From contig JAJTCN010000046.1 in the NCBI GenBank assembly GCA_021323335.1, forward strand, positions 1 to 64,000: a DNA stretch of 64,000 nucleotides, written 5' to 3'. A model generated the notes under the pieces. That model made no database searches. It was not told the DNA's origin and saw nothing but the letters and a program-made list of their open reading frames with translations. The stretch is from Ramlibacter sp. (GTDB taxonomy: Bacteria > Pseudomonadota > Gammaproteobacteria > Burkholderiales > Burkholderiaceae_C). The translations under genes and the position numbers were made by a program. Positions 7,823 to 15,912 of the stretch are shown one piece after another (the stretch's first letter is position 1; every line of letters starts with the position of its first letter).

Positions 7823-9520
7823 TCAGTGGCCGCTGGCCCGCCGCAGCACCTGATGGGCCATGGCCGCATCCTGGCCGCGCCAGGCCACGATCTGGTCCGG
7901 CCGCACCAGCGCCAGCGGTGCTTCGTAAAGTTCGCGCAAGGCGGCCGACGCGTGGCGCACGACACACAGGTCCAGGCCGAGCGCCGCGGCCGCGTCCTCG
8001 AAGGCGCTGGTGTCCGGCGGCTGCGGGCCGAGCGCCAGCAGCGTCCATCCGGCATGGAAGGTGTCGAACAGCGAGCGGCCGTCCTCCAGCCACGCATGGG
8101 GCGGGCGGCCGCCCGGGCACGCCGTCGGCACGTAAGCATTGGCGGCGTCCGGCGGCGGCTGCGTGCCGTCACCCACGATGAGGGGCGAGCCGTCGTAGCG
8201 GCCGCCGAAGGTGACGCCGGGAATGTTGAATTCCAGCCGCACGTGGGCGTCGAGATGGCTTGCGGCTTCGCGCCGCGCCGCGTCGCCGGCCTCGCCCTCT
8301 TCTTCGAGCACCGGCCTCGCCGGATACAGGCCCACGGAATCGGCGAAGTGGCGGGCGTAAGCGGTGTTGCGTTCGGCCAGCGGCTTGCGCTCGATGCCGT
8401 AGCTTTCCAGCAGCTTCGGCCCGGCCGAACCACGCAGCGCAGCCGCCAGCTTCCAGCCCAGGTTCACCGCGTCCTCGACGGCCGTGTTGTAGCCGAGGCC
8501 GCCGGTGGGCGTGAACAGGTGTGCCGCATCGCCCGCGATGAACACGTTGCCGCGCTGGAAGGACTGCGCCACCAGCGAATGGCCGGCGGTCCAGGTGCCG
8601 CAGGACAGCACCTCGATCGGGATCTCCGTTCCCATGGCCTGCGCGAACACGCGGCGCGCGTCCGCCTCGGTCCATGCATCGGCGTTCTCGCCTGCGTGCA
8701 CGGCGGCGTGGAAGGCGAATTCGGAGCGGCCATCGACCGAGGCCATGAAGGCGCGCCGCTGCGCATTGACCGACACGTACATCCAGGCGCGGGCGTGCGG
8801 GAAGACATCGTAGAAGCCCGGCGCGCGCAGGTAGACCGCGAACATCTGCCCGCCCATGAAGTCGCGCCGCACGCCGGTGCCGCCGCCCCAGCCGATGCCC
8901 AGCGCCTGCCGCACCATGCTGCGTGCGCCGTCGGCGCCGACGAGGAAGCGGGCACGAACGCTGACTTTCTCCCTCCCCCTTTGGGGGAGGGTTGGGGTGG
9001 GGGCGCTTGCGTCGACGGCCTCCACGACTGCGTCCACATGCGTTCCTTCGTCCTCGAATTCCTGCAGCCGCCATCCATACCGCACGTCATTGCCCGCATG
9101 CGACTGCGCCTGCTTGCGCAGGATGGCCTCGACGAACTTCTGCGACACGCGATGCGGCAACTCCGCCGCGCTCCAGGAGCCGCCCATGCCGCGCACGTTG
9201 CGCACCGCCTCGGCCGCCGTCGGCAGCGACAGCCGCGCGAGCTCCCAGCCGGTGTAGCGCGTGAAATAGGCGATGTCGGTCGGGTGATCCGCCGGCAGCC
9301 CCTGCGCGCGCACCTCGTCGGCGAAGCCGAGCCGCCGGAAGTGCTCCATGGTGCGCGCCTGCGTGGCGTTGGCCTGCGGGTTGAAGGCGGTGCCCGGCTT
9401 CGGGTCCACCAGCAGCGTGCGGATGCCGCGCCGCCCGAGCTCGATGGCCAGTACCAGCCCGCAGGGGCCGCCGCCGGCGATGAGCACGTCGGTCGTCAGA
9501 AGCCGAAGCGGGTCGTCCAC
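7823..9520 (-). CDS. FAD-dependent aromatic hydroxylase (PheA/TfdB-type monooxygenase)
   Basis: A 565-residue class A flavoprotein monooxygenase. The FAD-binding motif DVLIAGGGPCGLVLA lies near residue 12, DG (VGADGARS) near residue 195, and the GD motif with FAD ribityl contact is FIAGDAAHLFTPTGGLGYN. A thioredoxin-like C-terminal domain follows. It should hydroxylate a phenol or resorcinol-type ring using NAD(P)H and oxygen, supplying hydroxyquinol to the divergent dioxygenase (inference). GTG 9520 was chosen as start because no ATG lies in frame before the FAD motif; it overlaps the LysR remnant by 25 bp. A palindromic repeat encodes about 13 extra residues (APTPTLPQRGRE) near residue 175. 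Confidence 0.82.
   Translation of the reverse strand: MDDPLRLLTTDVLIAGGGPCGLVLAIELGRRGIRTLLVDPKPGTAFNPQANATQARTMEHFRRLGFADEVRAQGLPADHPTDIAYFTRYTGWELARLSLPTAAEAVRNVRGMGGSWSAAELPHRVSQKFVEAILRKQAQSHAGNDVRYGWRLQEFEDEGTHVDAVVEAVDASAPTPTLPQRGREKVSVRARFLVGADGARSMVRQALGIGWGGGTGVRRDFMGGQMFAVYLRAPGFYDVFPHARAWMYVSVNAQRRAFMASVDGRSEFAFHAAVHAGENADAWTEADARRVFAQAMGTEIPIEVLSCGTWTAGHSLVAQSFQRGNVFIAGDAAHLFTPTGGLGYNTAVEDAVNLGWKLAAALRGSAGPKLLESYGIERKPLAERNTAYARHFADSVGLYPARPVLEEEGEAGDAARREAASHLDAHVRLEFNIPGVTFGGRYDGSPLIVGDGTQPPPDAANAYVPTACPGGRPPHAWLEDGRSLFDTFHAGWTLLALGPQPPDTSAFEDAAAALGLDLCVVRHASAALRELYEAPLALVRPDQIVAWRGQDAAMAHQVLRRASGH
8967..9005. repeat. Palindromic repeat inserted in frame in the FAD hydroxylase gene
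   Basis: A perfect 9-bp hairpin (CCCTCCCCC, loop TTT, GGGGGAGGG, at 8971-8991) is followed by a TTGGGGTGGGGGC tail. On the coding strand it reads as APTPTLPQRGRE, a peptide typical of small dispersed palindromic repeats in proteobacterial genes. Relatives in this window are at 38534-38624 and 54905-54945. Confidence 0.65.
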
Positions 9521-10291
9521 TTGCGCTCGTACTCCATGCGGTCGAAGTGTTCGGCGATGAAATCGATGAAGGTGCGAACCTTGGCGCTCAGGTGCTTGCG
9601 GCTCGGGTAGGCCAGGTTCACCGTCAGCCGCGGCAGGTCCCACGCATCGAGCACCGGCACCAGCCGGCCGGCGACGATGTCGTCGTAGAGGATGTAGGTG
9701 GGCTGCACCAGGATGCCCAGGCCTTCCAGCGCCGCGGCGCGCAGCACCTGGCCGTCGTTCGATTCCAGCACGCCCTTGATCGCCACGGACGTCGTCTCGC
9801 CGTCGCGGGTGAAGCGCAGTTCGTGCGGATTGTTGGCGTAGGTGTAGACCAGCAGCGCGTGCCGCGCCAGGTCCGCCAGCGCACGCGGCGGACCGGAGCG
9901 GCCCAGGTAGCCGGGCGAGGCCGCCAGGATGCGCCGGGTCTCGGCCAGCCGCCGGATGGTGATGTTGGAGTCCGGCTCGAACTCGCGCGTGCGGATCGCC
10001 ACGTCGATGTTGTTGTCGATCAGGTCCAGGTAGCGGTTGGCGGTCTCGACGTGCACCGTCACGTTGGGATAGCGGCGCGTGTATTCCGGCAGCAGCGGCG
10101 CGATGTGCTGCATGGAAAACGACAGCGAGGCCGTGATGCGCCTCCACCAGCCGCGCGCCCAGCCGCTCCTCCAGCGCCGACAGGTGCCGGCTGGCGGCCG
10201 CGTTGGACAGCCCCAATTCCTCCGCGGCGCGGCTGAGGCTGCCGGTCTCGGCCACCTGCACGAACAGCGCCATCTCGGTCCAGCGATCCAA
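9496..10291 (-). pseudogene. LysR-family regulator, internally deleted and frameshifted
   Basis: The N-terminal winged-helix (LFVQVAETGSLSRAAEELGL through LEERLGARLVE) is in one frame. The effector-binding domain (ITASLSFSMQHIAPLLPEY onward to the stop at 9496) is in another. The junction near 10146 lacks about 44 family residues (RTTRRL... wing and linker), implying a deletion of roughly 130 bp. The start is TTG 10291 behind an AGGAG site. It was divergent from the hydroxyquinol dioxygenase gene and probably its regulator. Because the shifted frame stays open, translation from the TTG could run on into the hydroxylase frame. Confidence 0.8.
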
Positions 10292-10340
10292 GGTCTTGTC
10301 TCCTGCGCCGATTATTACCCCCGGGCATTCATTCACCGCG

Positions 10341-10395
10341 CGGAAAACTCATTTGCCGCAAGCTGCTTCACGAAACCGCCCCCCGGTCCTAGAGT
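10341..10395 (+). promoter_or_regulatory. Catabolic promoter element shared with the 40.1-kb operon
   Basis: CGGAAAACTCATTT (10341-10354) is followed after exactly 34 bp by CTAGAGT (10389-10395), a plausible -10 region. The same two blocks with the same 34-bp gap occur at 40108-40162. The upstream block sits at about -61 to -48, where LysR-type activators bind. The ATG follows only 6 bp after CTAGAGT, so the mRNA may be leaderless. Confidence 0.55.
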
Positions 10396-10401
10396 GCTCC
10401 C

Positions 10402-11241
10402 ATGCGCAACCTCACCCAGGACAACATCACGCAGGCCGTTCTCGCGCGCTTGGCCGACACCCCCGATCCGCGCCTGAAGGAAGTCGTCACCAGCCTGGTC
10501 CAGCACCTGCACGCCTTCGCGCGGGACGTGAAGCTGACCGAGCAGGAATGGTTCCAGGGCATCGAGTTCCTCACGCGCGTCGGCCACATCACCGACGACA
10601 AGCGCCAGGAATTCATCCTGCTGTCCGACACGCTGGGCCTGTCGATGCTGACGGTGGCGATGAACAACGACAAGCCGGCCGGCTGCACCGAGTCCACCGT
10701 GTTCGGCCCGTTCTACGTGGAGGACGCACCCCACTTCGACCTGGGCGAGGACGTCGCCAACGGCGCGCCCGGGATTCCCTGCCTGGTGCGCGGCACCGTG
10801 CGCGGCCTCGGCGGCGAGCCGGTGCCGGGCGCCGAGATCCATGTCTGGCAGGCCGACGCGGAAGGCAAGTACGACGTGCAACGTACCGGCGGTGACGGGC
10901 ACCGGGCACGCGGCGTGCTGCATGCCAGCGGCAAGGGCGAATACCACTTCCGCTCGATCCTGGCCGAGGCCTACCCGATTCCCGACGATGGCCCGGTGGG
11001 CGACATGCTCAAGGCGACGAAGCGGCATCCGTGGCGCCCCGCGCACCTGCACTTCATGATCAAGGCGCCGGGCTACGAGACGCTGATCACGCACGTGTTC
11101 CGCAACGGCGACGCGTACCTCGACTCCGATGCCGTGTTCGGCGTGCGCCAGTCCCTGGTCGCCGATTGGGTGAAGCAGCCCGACGGCACGTACCTGGTGG
11201 AGTACGACTTCGTGGTGAATCCTGCCGGGGCAGGCGCTTGA
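10402..11241 (+). CDS. Hydroxyquinol 1,2-dioxygenase (intradiol ring-cleavage dioxygenase)
   Basis: A 279-residue non-haem Fe(III) intradiol dioxygenase with the N-terminal helical dimerisation domain (residues 1-100) and the catalytic beta-sandwich. Iron ligands are visible as Tyr157 (GKYDVQ), Tyr191 (AYPIP), His215 and His217 (RPAHLHF). It should convert hydroxyquinol (1,2,4-benzenetriol) to maleylacetate. Catechol or a substituted catechol is an alternative substrate. It is divergent from the LysR remnant and hydroxylase, and heads an operon with the A/B-barrel protein (TTGA overlap) and an amidohydrolase. Confidence 0.88.
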   Translation: MRNLTQDNITQAVLARLADTPDPRLKEVVTSLVQHLHAFARDVKLTEQEWFQGIEFLTRVGHITDDKRQEFILLSDTLGLSMLTVAMNNDKPAGCTESTVFGPFYVEDAPHFDLGEDVANGAPGIPCLVRGTVRGLGGEPVPGAEIHVWQADAEGKYDVQRTGGDGHRARGVLHASGKGEYHFRSILAEAYPIPDDGPVGDMLKATKRHPWRPAHLHFMIKAPGYETLITHVFRNGDAYLDSDAVFGVRQSLVADWVKQPDGTYLVEYDFVVNPAGAGA

Positions 11242-11546
11242 TCCGCCACATCGTCATGTGGAACGTGCGCGGCGCCGGCCCCGACGAGAAGCGCGCCAAC
11301 ATCGAGCGGCTCCGGGCCAGCTTCCACAGCCTGCGGGGCCGCATCCCCGGCCTGCTGCGCCTGGAGGTCGGCGTCGATGCGAGCGGCGTCGACTATGCGT
11401 GCGACGTCGTGCTGGTGAGCGATTTCGAATCGCAGGCCGCGCTGGACGCATACGCCACGCATCCGGAGCACCTGCGCGTGAAGGCGGAGATCGGCGACAT
11501 CCGGACGGCGCGGCACCAGGTCGACTACATCGCCGCGAAGGACTGA
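11238..11546 (+). CDS. Dabb-family (stress-responsive A/B barrel) protein
   Basis: A 102-residue dimeric alpha/beta barrel protein. The start is TTG 11238 inside the TTGA overlap with the dioxygenase stop, indicating translational coupling. Family hallmarks are the opening IRHIVMWNVRG with the conserved histidine, the central DVVLVSDFESQAALDAYATHPEH segment and the closing HQVDYI. Its role in hydroxyquinol catabolism is not established. Dabb proteins often sit beside aromatic-degrading dioxygenases, where they may process or bind a ring-cleavage intermediate (inference). Confidence 0.8.
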   Translation: MIRHIVMWNVRGAGPDEKRANIERLRASFHSLRGRIPGLLRLEVGVDASGVDYACDVVLVSDFESQAALDAYATHPEHLRVKAEIGDIRTARHQVDYIAAKD

Positions 11547-11547
11547 C

Positions 11548-12882
11548 ATGCCCATCCTGATCCGCGGAGCCACCGTCGTCACCATGGACCGGCAGGGCGA
11601 CCTGCCGCGCGCCGACATCCTGGTCGAAGCCGACCGCATCGTCGACATCGCGCCCGCGATCACCGCCGACGGCGTGGAGGTCGTGGACGCCACCGGCTGC
11701 ATCGTCGTCCCCGGCCTGGTCAACGCCCACATGCACACCTGGCAGACCGCGCTGCGTGGCGTGGCCGCCAACTGGACACTGCTGGAATACTTCCGGAAGA
11801 TGCACGCGGGGCTGGCCACCGCGTTCGGGGCGCGGGACCTCTTCATCGCCACGCGCGTGGGGGCGCTCAACCAGCTGAACTGCGGCACGACCACGCTGGC
11901 CGACTGGTGCCACAACAACCCGACGCCGGAGCACAACGACGCGGCCATCGAAGGCCTGCTGTCCACCGGCATCCGCGCGGCCTTCTTCCACGGCACGCCC
12001 AAGCCCGACCCGAAGCCGGGCCAGGTGCCCTTCTGGGAGGTGCCGCATCCGCGCGCCGAAGTCGAGCGCCTGCTGAAGGCGCACCAGGGCCACGCGCTGC
12101 TGTCGATCCAGGCCGCCGTGCTGGGCCCGCACTATTCCACGCTGGAGGTCGCCGTGCACGACTTCCGCATGGCGCGCGAACTGGGGCTGATCGCCTCGCT
12201 GCACCAGGGAGGTGGCGCGGCGCGCACGCCCGACGGCTGGGAGCGGCTGGAAGCCGAAGGCCTGCTGGGGCCCAACATCAACATCGTGCATGGCCACGCC
12301 TTGAGCGACGCGCAGCTCAAGCGTTTCTGCGACCTCGGCATGAGCTTCTCGGCGGCCGCCGAAAGCGAGATGTCGCAAGGCCACGGCCATCCGCTCACGG
12401 GGCGGCTGCGCCAGTTCGGCCGCGCGCCGTCGCTCGGCGTCGACCTCGAGAGCGTGCTGTCCGGCGACATGCTGACGCAGGCCCGCGTGGCGCTGGGCAT
12501 CCAGCGCAGCCTGGACAACGTGGCGTACCGCGAGGCGCATGGCACCATTCCGCCGACCTCCACGATCACGACGCGGGAAGCGCTGTCGTGGGTGACGATC
12601 GAAGGCGCGCGCATGCTGCAGCAGCAGGACCGCATCGGCTCGCTGGCCGCCGGCAAGCAGGCCGACCTGGTGGTGGTCCGCGCCAGCGACCTCAACATGC
12701 AGCCGGTGCACGACCCCGTGAGCAGCGTCGTCATGCAGGCCTCGCTGGCCAACGTCGACAGCGTGATGGTGGCCGGCCAGTGGAAGAAGCGCGGCGGCAG
12801 GTTGCTTGCGGGCGACCTGTCCGCCGACCTGCAGAAATTGCGCGCGTCGGGCGAGAAGATCACGCGGGCGATGGGGATATAG
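11548..12882 (+). CDS. Metal-dependent amidohydrolase (Atz/Trz, S-adenosylhomocysteine deaminase-like)
   Basis: A 444-residue TIM-barrel amidohydrolase with the metal-binding NAHMH motif near residue 60, a further HQGGG histidine near residue 225, NIVHGHAL, and the C-terminal composite domain (GSLAAGKQADLVVV). The family hydrolyses amine or chlorine groups from rings and nucleosides. Here it follows the Dabb gene by 1 bp, as the third gene of the dioxygenase operon. It may release an amino or halogen group before ring cleavage (inference). The substrate is unknown. Confidence 0.85.
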   Translation: MPILIRGATVVTMDRQGDLPRADILVEADRIVDIAPAITADGVEVVDATGCIVVPGLVNAHMHTWQTALRGVAANWTLLEYFRKMHAGLATAFGARDLFIATRVGALNQLNCGTTTLADWCHNNPTPEHNDAAIEGLLSTGIRAAFFHGTPKPDPKPGQVPFWEVPHPRAEVERLLKAHQGHALLSIQAAVLGPHYSTLEVAVHDFRMARELGLIASLHQGGGAARTPDGWERLEAEGLLGPNINIVHGHALSDAQLKRFCDLGMSFSAAAESEMSQGHGHPLTGRLRQFGRAPSLGVDLESVLSGDMLTQARVALGIQRSLDNVAYREAHGTIPPTSTITTREALSWVTIEGARMLQQQDRIGSLAAGKQADLVVVRASDLNMQPVHDPVSSVVMQASLANVDSVMVAGQWKKRGGRLLAGDLSADLQKLRASGEKITRAMGI

Positions 12883-12896
12883 CGTCGTCGTCGGGT

Positions 12897-12983
12897 GTCG
12901 CGGTTCGCCTGCGGGCTCACCACGACCTGCAGGATCCAGGACACCCTTCGTAGGTCGCGGTGAGCCCGCAGGCGAACCGCGAC
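12897..12983. repeat. Large inverted repeat made of two GTAG-type REP elements
   Basis: Two 32-bp arms (12897-12928 and 12952-12983) match as inverted repeats at 31 of 32 positions and are separated by 23 bp. Each arm is itself a bulged hairpin (GTCGCGGT ... GCC CGCA GGC ... ACCGCGAC) bordered by GTAG or GCAG. It lies between convergent genes and may also stop transcription from both sides. Confidence 0.7.
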
Positions 12984-12990
12984 AGGACGG

Positions 12991-13989
12991 CTACGGCTGC
13001 GGCTGCGGCATCTTCGATCGCCGCTCGATCGCTGCATACAAGGCACTGCGCACCAGCTGCACCGAATGCCCCCGCTGCTGGCTGTCCTGCGAAACCGTGG
13101 AGGTGATGGCCACCACGGCCTGCATCGGCCGGTGCACCCAGATCAGCTGGCCCGCATAGCCGCTGGCCATGAAGATGGCGGGCGACACCGCCCACCACAG
13201 TTGTCCGTAGGGCAGGTTGGCGGGGGAACCGCCCTTGCTCTGCGCGGTGGTCGACGCTTGCGCATAGCCCGCGGGAAGCAACTGCTTGCCGTCCCACATG
13301 CCGTCCTGCAGGAACAACTGGCCCAGCTTCGCCATGTCGAGCGTGCGCATGTTCAGGCCGCGGTCATAGGCGAAATCGGCGATCTCGAGAGCGGCCAGTT
13401 GCTGCCGCGCAAAGTCCTGCCCCGGCATGCCGGTGGCCTTCTCGAGGATCGCGACCAGCATCCCGATGACGGGGTTGTCGTAGGCGAAGCGCTCCCCGGC
13501 CGGCGCGGCCAGCGGCCGCGACCATGCCTGGGCCGGCGGCATCCCGCGCCCGGTGATGCCGCGCGGATCGTTCACCTCGAAGCCGGCCGTGAACGTCAGC
13601 AGGTGGCGCAGGGTGATGGCCGCCGCGCGCGGATCGGCGTTCAGGCCCCGCCACTCGGGCATGAGTTCCACCACCGGCTGGTCGAGGCTGGCGATGCGGC
13701 CCTGCGCCAGCGCGATGCCGTACAGCGCCGACAAAGCGCTCTTCTCCACCGACTGCACGTTGCGCAGCGTGTCCGGCTTGCCGTCACGGTGGAACTCGTA
13801 CACGACGCGGCCGCCGAGCATCACCACCAGGCTCTGGATGTCCGTCAGTCGCTCGGCCAGCAGCGGCCCGATGGCCTCGAACGCCTGCGCGTCCTGCGCC
13901 TTCTGCGCGGGCGTGGCAGGCAGGAATTGCGCGTGCGCGGCCGGTGCCAGCAGGCCGAGGCACAGGAAGAGGGTGCGGAAGGTCTTCAT
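12991..13989 (-). CDS. Class C beta-lactamase-family serine hydrolase
   Basis: A 332-residue secreted serine hydrolase (beta-lactamase/PBP4* fold). The signal peptide is MKTFRTLF...APAAHA. The catalytic Ser-x-x-Lys is SVEK near residue 95, and the second motif Tyr-x-Asn appears as YDN near residue 180. The third motif is less clear. Such proteins act as esterases, D-aminopeptidases or lactamases; the present substrate is unknown. ATG 13989 overlaps the stop of the ribbon-helix-helix gene by 4 bp, so the two are translationally coupled. Confidence 0.85.
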   Translation of the reverse strand: MKTFRTLFLCLGLLAPAAHAQFLPATPAQKAQDAQAFEAIGPLLAERLTDIQSLVVMLGGRVVYEFHRDGKPDTLRNVQSVEKSALSALYGIALAQGRIASLDQPVVELMPEWRGLNADPRAAAITLRHLLTFTAGFEVNDPRGITGRGMPPAQAWSRPLAAPAGERFAYDNPVIGMLVAILEKATGMPGQDFARQQLAALEIADFAYDRGLNMRTLDMAKLGQLFLQDGMWDGKQLLPAGYAQASTTAQSKGGSPANLPYGQLWWAVSPAIFMASGYAGQLIWVHRPMQAVVAITSTVSQDSQQRGHSVQLVRSALYAAIERRSKMPQPQP

Positions 13990-14174
13990 TTGCCCTTGTC
14001 CTTCTTGGGATCGGATGCTGCGGGGAGGCGCCCCCTGCGGGCCAGCGCCTCGCGCAGCAGGAACTCCACCTGCGCGTTGGCGCTGCGCAATTCCTGCGCG
14101 GCCAGCCGCTCGACCTCCGCCCACAGGGCAGGGTCGATGCGCAGCGGAAAGTTCTTCTTCCCGGGGCTGGCCAT
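13986..14174 (-). CDS. Arc-type ribbon-helix-helix DNA-binding protein
   Basis: A 62-residue protein with an Arc-like RHH core: strand KNFPLRIDPALW, helix AEVERLAAQELRS, helix ANAQVEFLLREALARRG, then a basic tail PKKDKGK. It should bind DNA as a dimer through the N-terminal strands. It lies 33 bp after the SPFH gene and overlaps the serine hydrolase, forming a three-gene operon. The perfect palindrome at 15122-15137 in front of the operon is a natural candidate for its autoregulatory operator. Confidence 0.8.
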   Translation of the reverse strand: MASPGKKNFPLRIDPALWAEVERLAAQELRSANAQVEFLLREALARRGRLPAASDPKKDKGK

Positions 14175-14207
14175 CAGGTCGGGTCGCCGTGGGTTGCGCG
14201 GCGCAAT

Positions 14208-15104
14208 TTACGTGTAGAGCGTGCCGGTGTTGATGACGGGCTGCGCGTCGCTGTCGGAGCACAGGACGACGAGCAGGTTCGACACCATCGCCGCCTTGCG
14301 CTCGTCGTCCAGCACGACGAGGTTGCGTTCGGACAAGCCCTTCAGCGCGGCTTCCACCATGCCGACCGCCCCGGCCACGATCTGGTGGCGCGCGCTGACG
14401 ATCGCCGTGGCCTGCTGCCGGCGCAGCATGACGTGCGCGATCTCGGGCGCATAGGCCAGGTGCGTGAGCTTGGCGTCGAGCACCTCCACCCCGGCGCTGG
14501 CAAAGCGCTGGTTCAGTTCGTCCTTGAGCGCGTTGGCGACGGTGTCCAGCCCGGCGCGCAGCGTGGTCTCGTCCGGCGCCAGGTCTTCGCCGGAGTCATA
14601 CGCATAGAGGGTCGCCAGGTGGCGGATCGCCGCCTCGGCCTGCACGCTCACGAAGCGGGTGTAGTCGTCGATGTCGAACACCGCCTGCGCCGTGTCGTGC
14701 ACGCGCCAGACGACCGCCGCGCCGATCTCCACCGGGTTGCCGCGCTTGTCGTTCACCTTCAGCGGCGCCGTGTTGAGGTTGCGCGCGCGCAGCGAGATCT
14801 TGGTGCCGCTTTGCAGCGGGTTGCGCCAGCGCAGGCCTTCGGTGCGGTCGGTGCCCTGGTACTTGCCGAACAGCGTCAGGATGACGGCCTCGTTCGGCTG
14901 CAGCATGTACAGGCCGGCCAGCAACACGCCGCCGGCGAGCAGCAGCGCCACGCCGACCGGCCAGGGCGCGAGCCGGCGCGCCAGCACCGTGGCGCCGGCC
15001 GCGACCAGCACCACGGCCGCCGCCGTCGTCCAGTACCCGTTCCCGGATTGGTAGGGCACCTCGCGCGTGATCCGGCGCGGCGGGGTGGCAATGGGGTCGG
15101 GCAT
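14208..15104 (-). CDS. SPFH/band 7 domain membrane protein
   Basis: A 298-residue protein with two N-terminal membrane segments (about residues 27-45 and 48-66) and an SPFH domain from about residue 70 (QPNEAVILTLFGKYQGTDRTEGLRW) to 250. Long helices (VEVLDAKLTHLAYAPEIAHVMLRRQQATA) follow, as in stomatin and flotillin-like scaffolds. The family organises membrane microdomains or protease complexes. It heads an operon with the RHH regulator. An SD (AGGAGA) lies just before the ATG, and a promoter with an overlapping palindrome lies directly upstream. Confidence 0.88.
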   Translation of the reverse strand: MPDPIATPPRRITREVPYQSGNGYWTTAAAVVLVAAGATVLARRLAPWPVGVALLLAGGVLLAGLYMLQPNEAVILTLFGKYQGTDRTEGLRWRNPLQSGTKISLRARNLNTAPLKVNDKRGNPVEIGAAVVWRVHDTAQAVFDIDDYTRFVSVQAEAAIRHLATLYAYDSGEDLAPDETTLRAGLDTVANALKDELNQRFASAGVEVLDAKLTHLAYAPEIAHVMLRRQQATAIVSARHQIVAGAVGMVEAALKGLSERNLVVLDDERKAAMVSNLLVVLCSDSDAQPVINTGTLYT

Positions 15105-15121
15105 GGAGCGTCTCCTGGGAA

Positions 15122-15162
15122 AAGTGATATCACTTTAATACCAGGTGAAGCCCAGCGTCAAT
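15122..15162 (-). promoter_or_regulatory. Promoter of the SPFH-RHH operon with perfect 16-bp palindrome
   Basis: AAAGTGATATCACTTT at 15122-15137 is a perfect palindrome 17 bp before the SPFH ATG. On the minus strand a -35 TTGACG (15157-15162) and a -10-like TATTAA (15136-15141) place the palindrome over the -10 and start site, the position of a repressor site. The binding protein is not known. The RHH protein of the same operon is the first candidate. Confidence 0.6.
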
Positions 15163-15201
15163 CGCCATCGAAGGCCGTCCGTCGGGAGGCCTGCGATCGC
15201 C

Positions 15202-15867
15202 TCACGACTTCGTCGCGCGCGGCCGCCGTACCGCGCGGACGGTGCCGCTGGTGCCGCCGCCGCAGTAGAACAGGTCGCCGCCATCGGACTCCAGTCCGCT
15301 GACGCCGGTGCCCTCGGGCATCTCCAGCCGCTCGATCACGGCGCCGCTGGCGGGGTCGATGCGGCGCAGTTCGCTCTCCTCGCCTTCCCAGGTGCCGTGC
15401 CACAACTCGCCGTCCACCCAGGTGACGCCGGTGACGAAGCGATTGGTCTCGATGGTGCGGCGGATGGCGCCTGTTGCGGGGTCGACCTGGTGGATCCTGC
15501 GGTCGCGGTACTGGCCGACCCACAGGCTGCCCTCGGCCCAGGCCAGGCCCGAGTCGCTGCCGCTGCCAGGGGCCGGGATGGTCGCGACGATCGCGCCCGT
15601 CGCCGGGTCGATCTTGTCGATGCGCGACTCGGCGATCTGGTACAGGTGCTTGCCGTCGAAGGCGGTGCCGGCGTCGCAGGCCACCTCGAGCTTGCGCATG
15701 ACCTGCGCGCTGTCCGGGTCGAAGGCCAGCAGCGCGCCGCCGGTGGCGGCCCAGACACGGTGGCCGTCGTGGCTGACGCCGTGGATGCGTTCCACGCCGG
15801 GGAAGGGCCCGAACTCGCGCACGATCTCGGCGGTGCGGGTGGCGGGCTCGGTCTGGGTACGGGTCAT
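15202..15867 (-). CDS. Beta-propeller (PQQ/Vgb-like) protein of unknown function
   Basis: A 221-residue protein with repeated propeller blades: successive VWAATGG, HLYQIAESRIDKIDPATGAIV, SLWVGQYRDRRIHQVDPATGAI and ELWHGTWEGEESELRRIDPASGAV units each end in a DPATG turn. No signal peptide is visible, so it is probably cytoplasmic. It resembles the glutamine-cyclotransferase/SMP-30-like propellers but lacks clear catalytic motifs. It follows the transcription-regulator gene by 45 bp on the same strand, suggesting that the regulator and the propeller act together. Confidence 0.75.
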   Translation of the reverse strand: MTRTQTEPATRTAEIVREFGPFPGVERIHGVSHDGHRVWAATGGALLAFDPDSAQVMRKLEVACDAGTAFDGKHLYQIAESRIDKIDPATGAIVATIPAPGSGSDSGLAWAEGSLWVGQYRDRRIHQVDPATGAIRRTIETNRFVTGVTWVDGELWHGTWEGEESELRRIDPASGAVIERLEMPEGTGVSGLESDGGDLFYCGGGTSGTVRAVRRPRATKS

Positions 15868-15912
15868 CGGGAGTCTCCTTGCGGCGCGTCCATCGGGCCG
15901 GTGAGAGGAACT

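Noticed and set aside
7823..10336. An 837-codon open frame that would join LysR and FAD hydroxylase as one gene
   Set aside because: The middle 200 codons are out of frame relative to the clear LysR effector domain. It is explained by a deleted LysR next to a separate hydroxylase.
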